Part shown: positions 1-8,967 of the stretch, piece by piece
Layout: each line of letters starts with the position of its first letter
Numbering within the stretch: position 1 is the first letter of the stretch
From: an uncultured Cytophagaceae bacterium
GTDB taxonomy: Bacteria; Bacteroidota; Bacteroidia; Cytophagales; Spirosomataceae
Direction of reading: 5' to 3'
Assembly (NCBI GenBank): GCA_903907745.1
Contig: CAIVPF010000029.1
Coordinates: 1-39,214 of the forward strand
DNA length: 39,214 nucleotides
Position numbers and translations under genes: made by a program
Notes under the pieces: generated by a model
What the model was told of the DNA's origin: nothing
Seen by the model: the letters and a program-made list of their open reading frames with translations, nothing else
The model's database searches: none

Positions 1-714
1 TCAGAATCCAAATCTTGGTAATCCGGCATTCCGTCTTTATCCGTGTCCACAGGCATCGCTGGGTTCTTACCCGCTTCTACTGCGTCTGGTATGCCATCGT
101 TGTCAGAATCCAAATCTTGGTAATCCGGCATTCCGTCTTTATCCGTGTCTACAGGCATCGCTGGGTTCTTGCCGGCTTCTACTGCGTCTGGGATCCCATC
201 GTTGTCAGAATCCAAATCTTGGTAATCCGGCATTCCGTCTTTATCCGTGTCCACAGGCGTCGCTGGGTTCTTGCCCGCTTCTACTGCGTCTGGTATGCCA
301 TCGTTATCTGAATCCAAATCCTGGTAATCAGGCGTTCCGTCTTTATCCGTGTCCACAGGCGTCGCCGGGTTCTTGCCCGCTTCTACTGTGTCTGGTACGC
401 CATCGTTGTCAGAATCCAAATCTTGGTAATCCGGCATTCCGTCTTTATCTGTATCGATTGGCGTCGATGGGTTCTTGCCCGCTTCTACTGCGTCTGATAT
501 CCCATCGTTGTCAGAATCCAAATCTTGGTAATCCGGCATTCCGTCTTTATCCGTGTCCAAAGGCGTCACTGGGTTCTTGCCCGCTTCTACTGCGTCTGGG
601 ATTCCATCGTTGTCTGAATCCAAATCCCTGAAATCATAAATTACATCCTTATCCGTATCCACAGGACTGCTTGGGGTCTTACCCGCTTCTACTGCGTCTG
701 GTATCCCATCGTTA
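1..714 (-). repeat. In-frame tandem repeat, 102 bp x 7
   Basis: The same start word recurs at 1, 103, 205, 307, 409, 511, 613 and 715, exactly 102 bp (34 codons) apart. Each unit encodes a pair of calcium-binding motifs, of the form DLDSDNDGIPDAVEAGKNP followed by a DTDKDG motif. Units differ by only a few bases, mostly at one Met/Thr/Val position. The array continues off the left edge; beyond 715 it decays into unequal TSP3 units up to about 1685. The near identity suggests recent expansion or gene conversion. Confidence 0.95.
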
Positions 715-3700
715 TCTGAATCTACATCTAAATAATCCGGGGTATTGTCCTTGTCGGTGTCGATCACCCAATTGCCAGAAGCTGGGAATTGGCTACTATC
801 TTCCCAGCCATCCACATTATTGTCCACCCCTTCGCTGCAAGTAGGGCAGCGGTTCACCCCTTCTAATGAATCCAAAATACCGTCGCCATCTGAATCTAAA
901 TCAAGGTAGTTTGGAATGCCATCCTTGTCCGCATCGTTTTGGCCTTCTACAATATCTCCTACTCCATCCCCATCGCTGTCTGAATCACGGAAATTCGTCC
1001 GGCGATCCTTATCGGTGTCTTGTGTATTATCAATTACATCTGGAATATTGTCATTATCCGAATCCAAATCCAAGTAATCCGGCTTACCGTCCCTGTCCGT
1101 ATCCGGTACCTCAGCTGGCTTACCTCCCATTTTTCCACCCTCTAAATAATCCGCTAATCCGTTTTCGTTCCAATCAGGGAATACTAAATTTTGCAAGGAT
1201 GTTGTCCCATTTAAATCCCAATCATTATGAATGCGATATACTTCCACTGATTCCCAAACATCTAAAATCGTGTCACCATCACTGTCTAAATCTAAATAGT
1301 TAGGAATGCCATCCTTGTCAAAATCAGTTTGGCCTTCTGTTTTATCAGGAATGCCATCGTTATCTGAATCCTCATCTAGGAAATTGGGGCGGGTATCCTT
1401 ATCTGTATCGATATCCTTTTCTGTTTGGTCGGGAATACCGTCTCCATCTGAATCCAAATCAAGGAAATTAGGAACACCATCCCAGTCCATGTCACCATTG
1501 TTCGCGCGATTATTCGATTCGATGAAGTTGGAAATTCCATCGCCGTCACAGTCTCCGTTATTCCAGGCAAGGCTTGGTGTTAATACCCGACTTGCAATTT
1601 TAAAACTACATCCGTCGTTCGGGTCAGTTCCATCAGCGATTTCTTTGTCATCCGGAACACCGTCTCCGTCGGTATCGGAAGTTAAAACGGTGAACAGTAT
1701 GGTTTTTGAACAAGCATTATCTTGGGTATAAGTAATATAGGTTGTACCATCAATTTTGGGTCTTACTAAACCGGTTGAACTTATGGTCGCAACGGTCGTG
1801 TCAGAAGAAATCCAAGCATTTAAAATGGAAGGGGTTCCCAAACCGGTTAATTGAGATAAGCTAAGGCGCGAAACGCTTGTGGTTCCGGTTATGGAAATGG
1901 TGCTAACTGTTGATGACCCCGTCGTCACAGCTCCCGTTGTGGCTCCTGTAGATCTTAAGGTCACATCTAAAGGTCCTGCTGAACTAGCATCTGATTTCAA
2001 ACGGATGTAAATGGTTGTGCTGGCCACGGTTCCGGAAATCGGGGTAAGTGTTACACTTGCACTAAATGTTCCTCCTGAAGTCAAGGAAATCTCAAAACCT
2101 GTTGGAGCCGTGACAAGCAAATCTGCTGTGAGGTCGCTGGCGCTCACCGTAAAACTTTGTTCAGCGGAAACTGTGCCTCCGCAGGCGGTAAATGTGCTGA
2201 GGCTTCCTCCGCTTGAAATTGTTGGGCTGCCCGAGCTAGTGATAAAGGCGACATTGGTCGAACTACCTGTCCCCGAAGCTGTGACGGAATTGATTGAAAA
2301 GCCGATAATTGAAGTATTGACCGAGGTACTACTGGTTAATGTTACTGTGTAGGTTCCGTCATTGTTATCGCTAACAGTGCCTAAAGTTCCATCGGTATTC
2401 GTCACGATAACAGTCCCACCGGTAGTGGTTAGATTGGTTCCTGTAGCATCCTTTAATTGAACGGTAAGAATCGACGTACTCGTTCCATTAGCAAAAATAC
2501 TACTTAATGAGGCGGAAATCGTTGATTTGGTTGGGTCTGCCGCAACGGGTACAGATCCACAAATAGCCATGGTAGGCGTAGTAGTACAGTTAAAAGTGGC
2601 TTCCGTTGCATCTGTAGAAGTTCCATCTCCCATACTTCCTTGGATACGGTGTCCAACATAACAGAATTGATCGCTTCCTTCTTTTAAGTATAAGGAAGTA
2701 TGGCCTCCTGCCTCAACGAAAAGCGCCTTATTCGTTCCACTAACAAATCCACCAGGAAAACCTGGATCGTAGGCGGTATTATCCGTAGGGCGTCCGAGCA
2801 TCAATTTTGAATTATATCCCCAGCCATAAAGGTCTCCGACCGTGGTCACAGCGAGGGCAGTCGGGTGCGAACTATTATGCTCCTGAACTGAAATAAATTT
2901 AACATTTGTCAAATAGTCCCCAGCGGTAGCTGATTTTTTAACTTGTACCCAGGATTTTTGATCGGTCGTGGTAAAATCTCCTAATTGCCGCTGCGCATTA
3001 TCCCCCATAGAATAAAGGTTACCCGTGGTACTTAATACATAATAGGTATTGGCATTAATTCCTGTCGTCCCACCACCGGAAACGCCAAACATCTTAATGG
3101 AAATATTAGCGCCGCCTTCTTGGGGCAATGTCATCAATGTAGCATAATTAAGTGCGGCGGCAGAACTCGCATTTCCTAAAAAGGTAGTATTTCCCCAGGT
3201 GAATAATTGACCTGAACTTGTCTGCGCAACAAATGCATTTTCGCTTGCCGATGTCGCTTGGCCTCTTGCCATCGTAACATTAGTCAAGTAATCATTCGCC
3301 GTAGCTGATTTTTTAACCCGTTTCCAAGAACTCGTTCCTGCAGTACCCACACTTCCACCATTTCCTTCAACTGCCAATGAAGTTTGGGTTAAAATCCAAA
3401 CGTCTCCACCGACTCCACTCACAATTTTGGTTACCAAAACGAGGGTTTGATAGGTGGCAAAAATAGTAGAAACATCCGAAGGATTTACTCCGGTAGGCAA
3501 ACCCGTCAATGCATCCCCACCCGTAGGCGTGGCAATTCGGGCAAATGCAGCAGAGCTAGTTAACGTATTTCCTAAAACTACCCCTTCAACCCCCCATGCC
3601 CAAAGGCCTTTCGAGGTTAATAAAATGGCTTGATCCACGGCTGATCCACTCGTACTACCCCCTAAAGCAGCCCTTAATGGCGTCCCAAAATCGGCAGATG

Positions 3701-3977
3701 ATACGCCAAAATTTGTATAATTAACATCTACGGGGCTCAACCTATCAGTAGAACCATTCGTTCCCATACCTGCTCCCCAAACCGAAAATACCCCGTTCGT
3801 TTTTAGGGCAATAGATGCATGATAACCACTGATAATCCGATCATATGGATTATTGGGATCGCATTGAGCACGTACTTGAAAACTTTGGAAAATTTGGAAA
3901 ATGAGGACTACGAAAATTAAAACAGCCCTCTGGCTGAATTGAATGGAAGGAAATAACCTTCCCAACGAATAAATCAT
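1..3977 (-). CDS. Giant exported repeat protein (RCC1-like, Ig-like, TSP3 repeats), 3' end outside window
   Basis: The minus-strand frame is open from an ATG at 3977 to base 1 (about 1325 codons) without a stop, so the C-terminus is missing. Residues 1-37 form a signal peptide with a predicted cut VRA|Q. Residues about 45-470 contain RCC1-like blade motifs (for example LFTWGN, LYSMGDN, LYGWGYN). About 475-545 resembles an invasin-type Big_1 domain, 545-690 a Ser/Thr-rich beta-sandwich common in Bacteroidota exported proteins, and 690-765 a Big_2-like domain. From about 770 the protein consists of thrombospondin type 3 repeats with DxDxDGxxD calcium-binding motifs. Such proteins are usually surface adhesins or secreted by the type IX system, but the sorting domain would lie off the window, so this is inference. 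The opposite strand shows several long open frames that are shadows of this gene. Confidence 0.88.
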   Translation of the reverse strand, partial: MIYSLGRLFPSIQFSQRAVLIFVVLIFQIFQSFQVRAQCDPNNPYDRIISGYHASIALKTNGVFSVWGAGMGTNGSTDRLSPVDVNYTNFGVSSADFGTPLRAALGGSTSGSAVDQAILLTSKGLWAWGVEGVVLGNTLTSSAAFARIATPTGGDALTGLPTGVNPSDVSTIFATYQTLVLVTKIVSGVGGDVWILTQTSLAVEGNGGSVGTAGTSSWKRVKKSATANDYLTNVTMARGQATSASENAFVAQTSSGQLFTWGNTTFLGNASSAAALNYATLMTLPQEGGANISIKMFGVSGGGTTGINANTYYVLSTTGNLYSMGDNAQRQLGDFTTTDQKSWVQVKKSATAGDYLTNVKFISVQEHNSSHPTALAVTTVGDLYGWGYNSKLMLGRPTDNTAYDPGFPGGFVSGTNKALFVEAGGHTSLYLKEGSDQFCYVGHRIQGSMGDGTSTDATEATFNCTTTPTMAICGSVPVAADPTKSTISASLSSIFANGTSTSILTVQLKDATGTNLTTTGGTVIVTNTDGTLGTVSDNNDGTYTVTLTSSTSVNTSIIGFSINSVTASGTGSSTNVAFITSSGSPTISSGGSLSTFTACGGTVSAEQSFTVSASDLTADLLVTAPTGFEISLTSGGTFSASVTLTPISGTVASTTIYIRLKSDASSAGPLDVTLRSTGATTGAVTTGSSTVSTISITGTTSVSRLSLSQLTGLGTPSILNAWISSDTTVATISSTGLVRPKIDGTTYITYTQDNACSKTILFTVLTSDTDGDGVPDDKEIADGTDPNDGCSFKIASRVLTPSLAWNNGDCDGDGISNFIESNNRANNGDMDWDGVPNFLDLDSDGDGIPDQTEKDIDTDKDTRPNFLDEDSDNDGIPDKTEGQTDFDKDGIPNYLDLDSDGDTILDVWESVEVYRIHNDWDLNGTTSLQNLVFPDWNENGLADYLEGGKMGGKPAEVPDTDRDGKPDYLDLDSDNDNIPDVIDNTQDTDKDRRTNFRDSDSDGDGVGDIVEGQNDADKDGIPNYLDLDSDGDGILDSLEGVNRCPTCSEGVDNNVDGWEDSSQFPASGNWVIDTDKDNTPDYLDVDSDNDGIPDAVEAGKTPSSPVDTDKDVIYDFRDLDSDNDGIPDAVEAGKNPVTPLDTDKDGMPDYQDLDSDNDGISDAVEAGKNPSTPIDTDKDGMPDYQDLDSDNDGVPDTVEAGKNPATPVDTDKDGTPDYQDLDSDNDGIPDAVEAGKNPATPVDTDKDGMPDYQDLDSDNDGIPDAVEAGKNPAMPVDTDKDGMPDYQDLDSDNDGIPDAVEAGKNPAMPVDTDKDGMPDYQDLDS

Positions 3978-4188
3978 ATTGATTAAATTTTGAACACGGA
4001 GTCGTAAAAGTCCTCGCCTTAAAAACAAGAACTGTTTAAAGCTAGACGCTTTTACTCATATGCATCAAATTCAACACGATTAGTTTGGACTAAAAAACAA
4101 ATAGTGGACAAATTATTATCATGCTTTGGATTTTAGTACATCCAAACAAAAAACCCACCTTATAAAATTGATAAAAAACTTGATTCAC
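3978..4188. other. Intergenic region upstream of the giant repeat gene
   Basis: These 211 AT-rich bases lie between the hydroxylase stop and the start of the giant gene, both on the minus strand. They must carry the promoter of the giant gene, but I see only partial -7 boxes (TAATTTG-type, one base short of TAnnTTTG). No convincing hairpin terminator or small gene was found. Confidence 0.4.
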
Positions 4189-5010
4189 CTACTCATCCGT
4201 CTTTATAGATTTATTAAACGGTATGCCTAACTGAAAGGCCATATTCCCATCCGTCTCATCAGCCAACACATCCAGGCCATAGCGAATGTCCGACATGTTC
4301 ATATCCTGATACGTCCCAAACAAACGATCCCAAATCGAAAAAATATTCCCAAAATTCGAATCCGTCTGCGGACGCATGTAATGATGATGTATCTTATGCA
4401 TATTCGGCGACACGATCAAGTAACTGATCGCCCGATCCACAGAGGCTGGCAAAGAAATATTCGCATGGTTAAATTGCGCTAACACAACACTGATACTTTG
4501 ATACACCATCACCAGCCATATCGGGGCACCACATAGCACCACACCGATCAACGTAAATATTGCCCGAAACACACTCTCCCCCGGATGATGCCGATTCGCA
4601 GTGGTCGTATCCACATGGGTGTCCGCATGATGAACCATATGAAACTTCCACATCACCTTTATTTTATGCTCAACCCAATGAATCAAATATGCCCCCACCA
4701 AATCTAATCCCAGCAAACCCACCACAAACATCCCCCATCCCGATAAACCCAACCAAGGCAATATCCCAAAACCAGAAGCCACCGCCCAACCACTCGCCCA
4801 CACAATCACCGTCGCAAATGCGAAATTAATCACAATCGTCGTCAAGGTGAAAAAGAAATTCAACCCCGCATGCGACCACTTTTTGTACGTAAATGTAAAC
4901 AAGGGAACCACCCCCTCCATCACCCAAAAAAATGTAATCCCCCCCGCCATAATCAAGGCCCGGTGGGAACTCGGAATCGTATCAAAATAAGCAATCATAG
5001 AATCTAGCAT
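4189..5010 (-). CDS. Fatty acid hydroxylase / sterol desaturase family membrane protein
   Basis: A 273-residue integral membrane protein of the fatty acid hydroxylase superfamily, which uses a histidine-bound di-iron centre to hydroxylate or desaturate lipids. The histidine clusters are clear: HWVEH, then HMVHHADTH, a later RHHPGES, and near the C-terminus HKIHHHYMRPQTDSNFG. Several hydrophobic helices precede and separate them. I place the start at 5010 (MLDSMIAYF) and not at the longer open frame beginning 5181, because the longer version would run into the divergent GH97 gene and lacks family similarity. A TACCTTCG box, one mismatch from the -7 consensus, ends four bases before this ATG. 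The substrate cannot be told from sequence; hydroxylated fatty acids, carotenoids or sterol-like lipids are all possible. Confidence 0.85.
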   Translation of the reverse strand: MLDSMIAYFDTIPSSHRALIMAGGITFFWVMEGVVPLFTFTYKKWSHAGLNFFFTLTTIVINFAFATVIVWASGWAVASGFGILPWLGLSGWGMFVVGLLGLDLVGAYLIHWVEHKIKVMWKFHMVHHADTHVDTTTANRHHPGESVFRAIFTLIGVVLCGAPIWLVMVYQSISVVLAQFNHANISLPASVDRAISYLIVSPNMHKIHHHYMRPQTDSNFGNIFSIWDRLFGTYQDMNMSDIRYGLDVLADETDGNMAFQLGIPFNKSIKTDE

Positions 5011-5014
5011 GGCA

Positions 5015-5022
5015 CGAAGGTA
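5015..5022 (-). promoter_or_regulatory. Candidate -7 box for the hydroxylase gene
   Basis: Read on the minus strand the bases are TACCTTCG, one mismatch from TAnnTTTG, followed by TGCC and the ATG. It has the same spacing as several better boxes in this window. Confidence 0.35.
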
Positions 5023-5057
5023 TTGAATTTTAAACCTATTTATTATTCGAAAATAAC

Positions 5058-5065
5058 TATTTTTG
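5058..5065 (+). promoter_or_regulatory. -7 promoter box of the GH97 gene
   Basis: TATTTTTG is a perfect match to the Bacteroidota -7 consensus TAnnTTTG. Only three bases (TGC) separate it from the ATG at 5069, so the transcript is probably leaderless. This position also argues against the TTG codon at 5063 as a start. Confidence 0.6.
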
Positions 5066-5068
5066 TGC

Positions 5069-7141
5069 ATGAAAAAACAAATTATCTGTTTATTGATCGC
5101 TTGTTTTGCTTCTGCCTCCCTTGAAGCCCAAACAATTGCCAGCCTCGCCTCACCCAACAAACTCATCGAAGTAAAGCTCATCCAAAGCCCAGAAAAACAG
5201 ATTCAATACCAAATTTCATACAAATCCAAAGAGGTCATCGCCCCATCTTCCCTCGGTTTTACATTCAAAAAACCAGTCGCCGACCTTCGTAAATTTAACA
5301 TCATTCGCATCGATTCCTCTACTTTTGACGAAACCTGGTCACCCATCCTCGGCGAAGTAAAAGACATCCGAAACCAATACAAACAACTAAGCCTCGAACT
5401 CAAAGACGCCGGAAATTCAGGCATCATCATCCAGATTAACTTCCGCATCTACGACGACGGCATCGGCTTTCGATACAACTTTCCCAAACAAGATAACCTA
5501 AACCACTTCATCGTCGACAACGAATGGTCCACCTTTAAAATGACCGGCGATCATACCGCCTTTTGGATTCCTGGGGATTATGATACCAACGAATACACCT
5601 ACAACAAATCCAAACTCAGCGAAATCGACGCCAGCGCCGCCGCCGCCAAAGAAAAAGACATCGCCCTCACTTCGCCCATCGGGAAAAATTTCGTCCAAAG
5701 CCCCCTCATGCTCAAATCCGCCGAAGGTTTGTACATCAATGTCCACGAAGCGGCTTTGCTGAATTATCCCGTCATGCACCTACAAGTGAACGGGAGCACG
5801 CTGACGAGCCAGTTGACCCCTGACGCCGTGGGCAACAAAGCCTATCTTCAAACCCCTTTTTCCACCCCTTGGCGTACGCTCATCATCGCCGACAAAGCCG
5901 AGCAAATCCTCGCTTCCAAACTGATTTTGAACCTAAACGAACCCTCCAAAATCAAGGACTCCACTTGGATTAAGGGACAAAAGTTCGTTGGCATGTGGTG
6001 GGAAATGCACGTAGGAAAGGCCAATTGGCCCCTCGCCAACGGAAAACATGGCGCCAATACCGCCAATGTAAAACGTTACATCGATTTTGCGGCCCAACAT
6101 AGCTTCGACGGCGTCCTCGTCGAAGGTTGGAACCAAGGCTGGGAAGACTGGTTCGGCAATTGGAAAGAAAATGTCTTCGATTTCACCAGCCCATATCCCG
6201 ACTACGACATCGATTCCCTCACCAAATACGCACAATCCAAAGGCCTCCGCCTCATCATGCACCATGAAACATCAGGCTCAGCGACAAACTACGAACGCCG
6301 CATGGACGCCGCCTATGCCTACATGGTTTCCAAAGGAATCAATACCGTCAAAACCGGTTACGTAGGCCGCATTATTCCCCGCGGCGAACATCACGATTCC
6401 CAATGGATGACCCAACACTACCAGCGTGTCGCCGAAAAAGCCGCCGACTACAAACTCATGGTCGATTCACACGAATCATCTCATCCCACAGGTTTGCAGC
6501 GAACATATCCCAATTGGCTCACCTCCGAAGCCGCCCGCGGATCCGAATTTAACAATGCCCCCACCCTCGGCATCGCCTCAAACCACACCACCATTTTACC
6601 CTTCACCCGCCTCATCGGCGGACCCATGGACTATACGCCGGGACTTTTTCATTTGTCGCTCAACCAATTTGACACCACCCGTACCCAAAAAGTACGATCC
6701 ACGTTAGCCAAACAATTAGCCCTCTACGTAACCATATACAGCCCGCTGCAAATGGCCTCCGATTTACCCGAAAATTACGAACAACATCTAGACGCCTTTC
6801 AATTTATCAAAGACGTAGCGGTGAACTGGGACGATACTAAAATCATCTCCGCCGAACCCGGCGAATACCTCACCATCGCCCGAAAAGCAAAAGGGAAAGA
6901 CGCCTGGTTCATCGGTTCCATCACAAACGAAAATGCGCGAAATATATCCTTTGGCCTCGATTTCCTAGACCCCGATAAAACCTACGAAGCCATCGTGTAC
7001 CGGGATGCGGATACCGCCGATTTTGAGAAAAATCCAGAAGCCTATATCATCGAAAAACGGCTCGTTACGCGCGTGTCGAACATGACGTATCGACTCCAAC
7101 GCGGAGGTGGCTGCGCCGTAAGCCTCAAAAAAATCAATTAA
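5069..7141 (+). CDS. GH97 family glycoside hydrolase, SusB-like alpha-glucosidase
   Basis: A 690-residue exported glycosidase that probably releases glucose from the non-reducing end of alpha-glucans. Residues 1-22 form a signal peptide with a predicted cut LEA|Q. An N-terminal beta-sandwich is followed by a TIM barrel carrying hallmark GH97 motifs: MHHETSG, YVGRIIPRGEHH (about 440), VDSHESSHPTG (about 465), FTRLIGGPMDYTPG, PENYE (about 566) and EPGEYLTIARK (about 596). The Glu residues in the last motifs match my recollection of the inverting SusB type and not the retaining alpha-galactosidase branch. Length fits the family. No SusC/SusD pair is nearby, so it is not in a classical polysaccharide locus. 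The stop overlaps that of the convergent downstream gene by four bases. Codons are rich in C-ending forms compared with the later plus-strand genes. Confidence 0.93.
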   Translation: MKKQIICLLIACFASASLEAQTIASLASPNKLIEVKLIQSPEKQIQYQISYKSKEVIAPSSLGFTFKKPVADLRKFNIIRIDSSTFDETWSPILGEVKDIRNQYKQLSLELKDAGNSGIIIQINFRIYDDGIGFRYNFPKQDNLNHFIVDNEWSTFKMTGDHTAFWIPGDYDTNEYTYNKSKLSEIDASAAAAKEKDIALTSPIGKNFVQSPLMLKSAEGLYINVHEAALLNYPVMHLQVNGSTLTSQLTPDAVGNKAYLQTPFSTPWRTLIIADKAEQILASKLILNLNEPSKIKDSTWIKGQKFVGMWWEMHVGKANWPLANGKHGANTANVKRYIDFAAQHSFDGVLVEGWNQGWEDWFGNWKENVFDFTSPYPDYDIDSLTKYAQSKGLRLIMHHETSGSATNYERRMDAAYAYMVSKGINTVKTGYVGRIIPRGEHHDSQWMTQHYQRVAEKAADYKLMVDSHESSHPTGLQRTYPNWLTSEAARGSEFNNAPTLGIASNHTTILPFTRLIGGPMDYTPGLFHLSLNQFDTTRTQKVRSTLAKQLALYVTIYSPLQMASDLPENYEQHLDAFQFIKDVAVNWDDTKIISAEPGEYLTIARKAKGKDAWFIGSITNENARNISFGLDFLDPDKTYEAIVYRDADTADFEKNPEAYIIEKRLVTRVSNMTYRLQRGGGCAVSLKKIN

Positions 7142-8223
7142 TCTTTCACACAGCGAAAACCCGTGTGCTGAAGTCCCGAATCTGGACTCGATTTCATCCG
7201 CGCCGCGACCCGGTAACTCGCGCAATACACATCATTGCATAAAAAGGAACCTCCTCGCATGACCTTTTTGGGGATACCCGGTTCATCAGGATCATAACTG
7301 TCCTTGGGACCTTTCGGAGAAATACTCAAACGCCCTTTCAATGTCCTGTAATAATCATGCCGATAATTATCTGAACACCATTCCCACACATTTCCCGCGA
7401 TATCAAATAATCCATACCCATTCGCTGGATAGGATTTGGCCGGTGCGGTGGTAAAACGAAAACCGTCTTTGGCATCATCCCGATACGGAAAATCTCCTTG
7501 CCATGTATTTGCCTTCAGAGGACCACGGTCCACCGATTCCGCACCCCAAGGATATTCCATATTTTTCAAGGCACCCCGAGATGCCCATTCCCATTCTGCC
7601 TCCGTCGGCAAGCGCTTTCCTGCCCAGCGCGCATATGCCTGCGCATCGTCCCAAGAAACCTGAACCACTGGATGATTCTCCTTGCCTTCAATAGTCGACT
7701 GAGGACCCGCGGGATGACGCCAGTCGGCACCAGCTTTAAATTGCCACCATTGGCTATAATCATTCAAATTCACCGGTCCCGTCGTAGGAACAAAGACAAG
7801 CGAACTGGCCGCCAAAAGCGAATCTGCCGGTTTCGGCGTTCCCGGCGGAACTTGTTTTTTCATTTCTTCCCAGTCGATCGCCTTTTCAGCCGTGGTCACA
7901 TAACCCGTTGCCTTAATAAAGACTGCAAATTGCGCATTGGTCACCTCCGTTTCATCCATCCAAAATCCTTTGACCTGAACCTGATGCACCGGATATTCAT
8001 CCGCACGCCCTTCCTTGCTATGAGATCCCATCCCAAAAACTCCGCCAGGAACCCGGACCATGCCCGAGATATTGGTTTTGAACGTCACATTAGCGCTGGT
8101 ATTTTTGGCTAAAAGGATTCCCTTTTTACTCGGCATGGGTACATGACATACCGTAATTTTTTTGCTTTGTGCCATCAAAGCGAGCGGAAAACAGAGCAGA
8201 AGAATAATTCGTGTCCAATACAT
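7138..8223 (-). CDS. Formylglycine-generating enzyme (SUMF1/FGE) family protein, exported
   Basis: A 361-residue protein with a signal peptide (predicted cut LMA|Q) and an FGE-sulfatase fold from about residue 55: VPGGVFGMGS, then WMDETEVTNAQF, HPVVQVSWDDAQAYARWAG, RLPTEAEWEWASRG, GLFDIAGNVWEWCSD and MRGGSFLCNDVYC (residues about 322-333). The CNDVYC spacing equals the copper-binding cysteine pair of true FGE, which oxidises a sulfatase cysteine to formylglycine; many relatives lacking these cysteines have other roles. No sulfatase gene is in the window. It could be an active periplasmic FGE serving a sulfatase elsewhere, or a relative with another job. The 3' end overlaps the GH97 stop by four bases. 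Confidence 0.9.
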   Translation of the reverse strand: MYWTRIILLLCFPLALMAQSKKITVCHVPMPSKKGILLAKNTSANVTFKTNISGMVRVPGGVFGMGSHSKEGRADEYPVHQVQVKGFWMDETEVTNAQFAVFIKATGYVTTAEKAIDWEEMKKQVPPGTPKPADSLLAASSLVFVPTTGPVNLNDYSQWWQFKAGADWRHPAGPQSTIEGKENHPVVQVSWDDAQAYARWAGKRLPTEAEWEWASRGALKNMEYPWGAESVDRGPLKANTWQGDFPYRDDAKDGFRFTTAPAKSYPANGYGLFDIAGNVWEWCSDNYRHDYYRTLKGRLSISPKGPKDSYDPDEPGIPKKVMRGGSFLCNDVYCASYRVAARMKSSPDSGLQHTGFRCVKD

Positions 8224-8295
8224 TTTACGAATTTAAATTAATTTTTGAACAAATTAGCCTAATTTAAACCACGAAAAAATCGAGTCCCATTTCTC

Positions 8296-8967
8296 ATGAC
8301 GAAGCCAGCTATTCCATACCGCATTTTTCCTTTGGGAGATGCTGCCTTTTCGATAGAATTCCAAAGCGATTCACTCCTCGAGGCAAACGAACACGTGCAT
8401 TTTTTTCAAAATTTTTTTATCGAAAATCCCATTGATCATATTCTTTCCCTCGTACCGGCCTATCGAACCCTTACCATTCATGTCGACTTAAGGGCTTTAG
8501 TTTTTTCGGAGGGCCGACTTTCTGATGTCATCGATCAGGTGCAAAATTTAGTAGTCCAATCCACGAAAAAATCCCTTGCGCCAGGCATTCTTCACCGAAT
8601 TCCCGTTCGCTACGATACCAATATGGCACCTGATTTAACATGGGCGCTCGAGGAAACGGGACTTTCGCTTTCCGAATTTATCGAGGTTCACACGAAACCT
8701 ATTTATCGAGTTTTTATGATCGGTTTTTTACCAGGTTTTGGGTATTTGGGGGAAGTGGATCAGCGAATCCAATTGCCCCGAAAGTCCACGCCCCTGCCCG
8801 TTAAAGCCGGAAGTGTCGGAATTGCAGGAAATCAAACGGGGGTGTATCCAGGAGATTCGCCGGGAGGATGGCAGATCATCGGCCACAGCGATTTTACATG
8901 TATCGAAAACGGAATTTCTCGGCTACAGGCTGGAGATTCGGTTCAATTTTACGCCATCGAATCATGA
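8296..8967 (+). CDS. pxpB: 5-oxoprolinase subunit PxpB (KipI family)
   Basis: A 223-residue cytoplasmic protein of the KipI/PxpB family, which with PxpC and PxpA cleaves 5-oxoproline (pyroglutamate) to glutamate at the cost of ATP. Diagnostic motifs are IPVRYD, then HTKPIYRVFMIGFLPGFGYLG and PRKSTPLPVKAGSVGIAG, ending in the typical YPGDSPGGWQIIG stretch. Length fits the family. It is the first gene of a pxpB-pxpC-pxpA operon; its TGA overlaps the pxpC ATG by four bases (ATGA). A 72-bp gap separates it from the divergent FGE-like gene and should hold both promoters; I see only imperfect -7 boxes there. Confidence 0.93.
   Translation: MTKPAIPYRIFPLGDAAFSIEFQSDSLLEANEHVHFFQNFFIENPIDHILSLVPAYRTLTIHVDLRALVFSEGRLSDVIDQVQNLVVQSTKKSLAPGILHRIPVRYDTNMAPDLTWALEETGLSLSEFIEVHTKPIYRVFMIGFLPGFGYLGEVDQRIQLPRKSTPLPVKAGSVGIAGNQTGVYPGDSPGGWQIIGHSDFTCIENGISRLQAGDSVQFYAIES

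Noticed and set aside
1-714. Regular repeats of constant period as a CRISPR array
   Set aside because: The whole 102-bp period is conserved without variable spacers, stays in one reading frame and encodes calcium-binding TSP3 motifs.
866-2352. Long plus-strand open frames within the giant gene
   Set aside because: They are antisense shadows of a low-complexity coding region; the products are Ser/Pro- or Val-rich without any domain.
7498-8112. 204-codon plus-strand open frame
   Set aside because: It lies wholly antisense to the well supported FGE-like gene and encodes an Arg/Pro-rich product without motifs.
5069-8223. GH97 and FGE-like genes as a polysaccharide utilisation locus
   Set aside because: There is no SusC/SusD pair, sulfatase or dedicated regulator, and the two genes are convergent.
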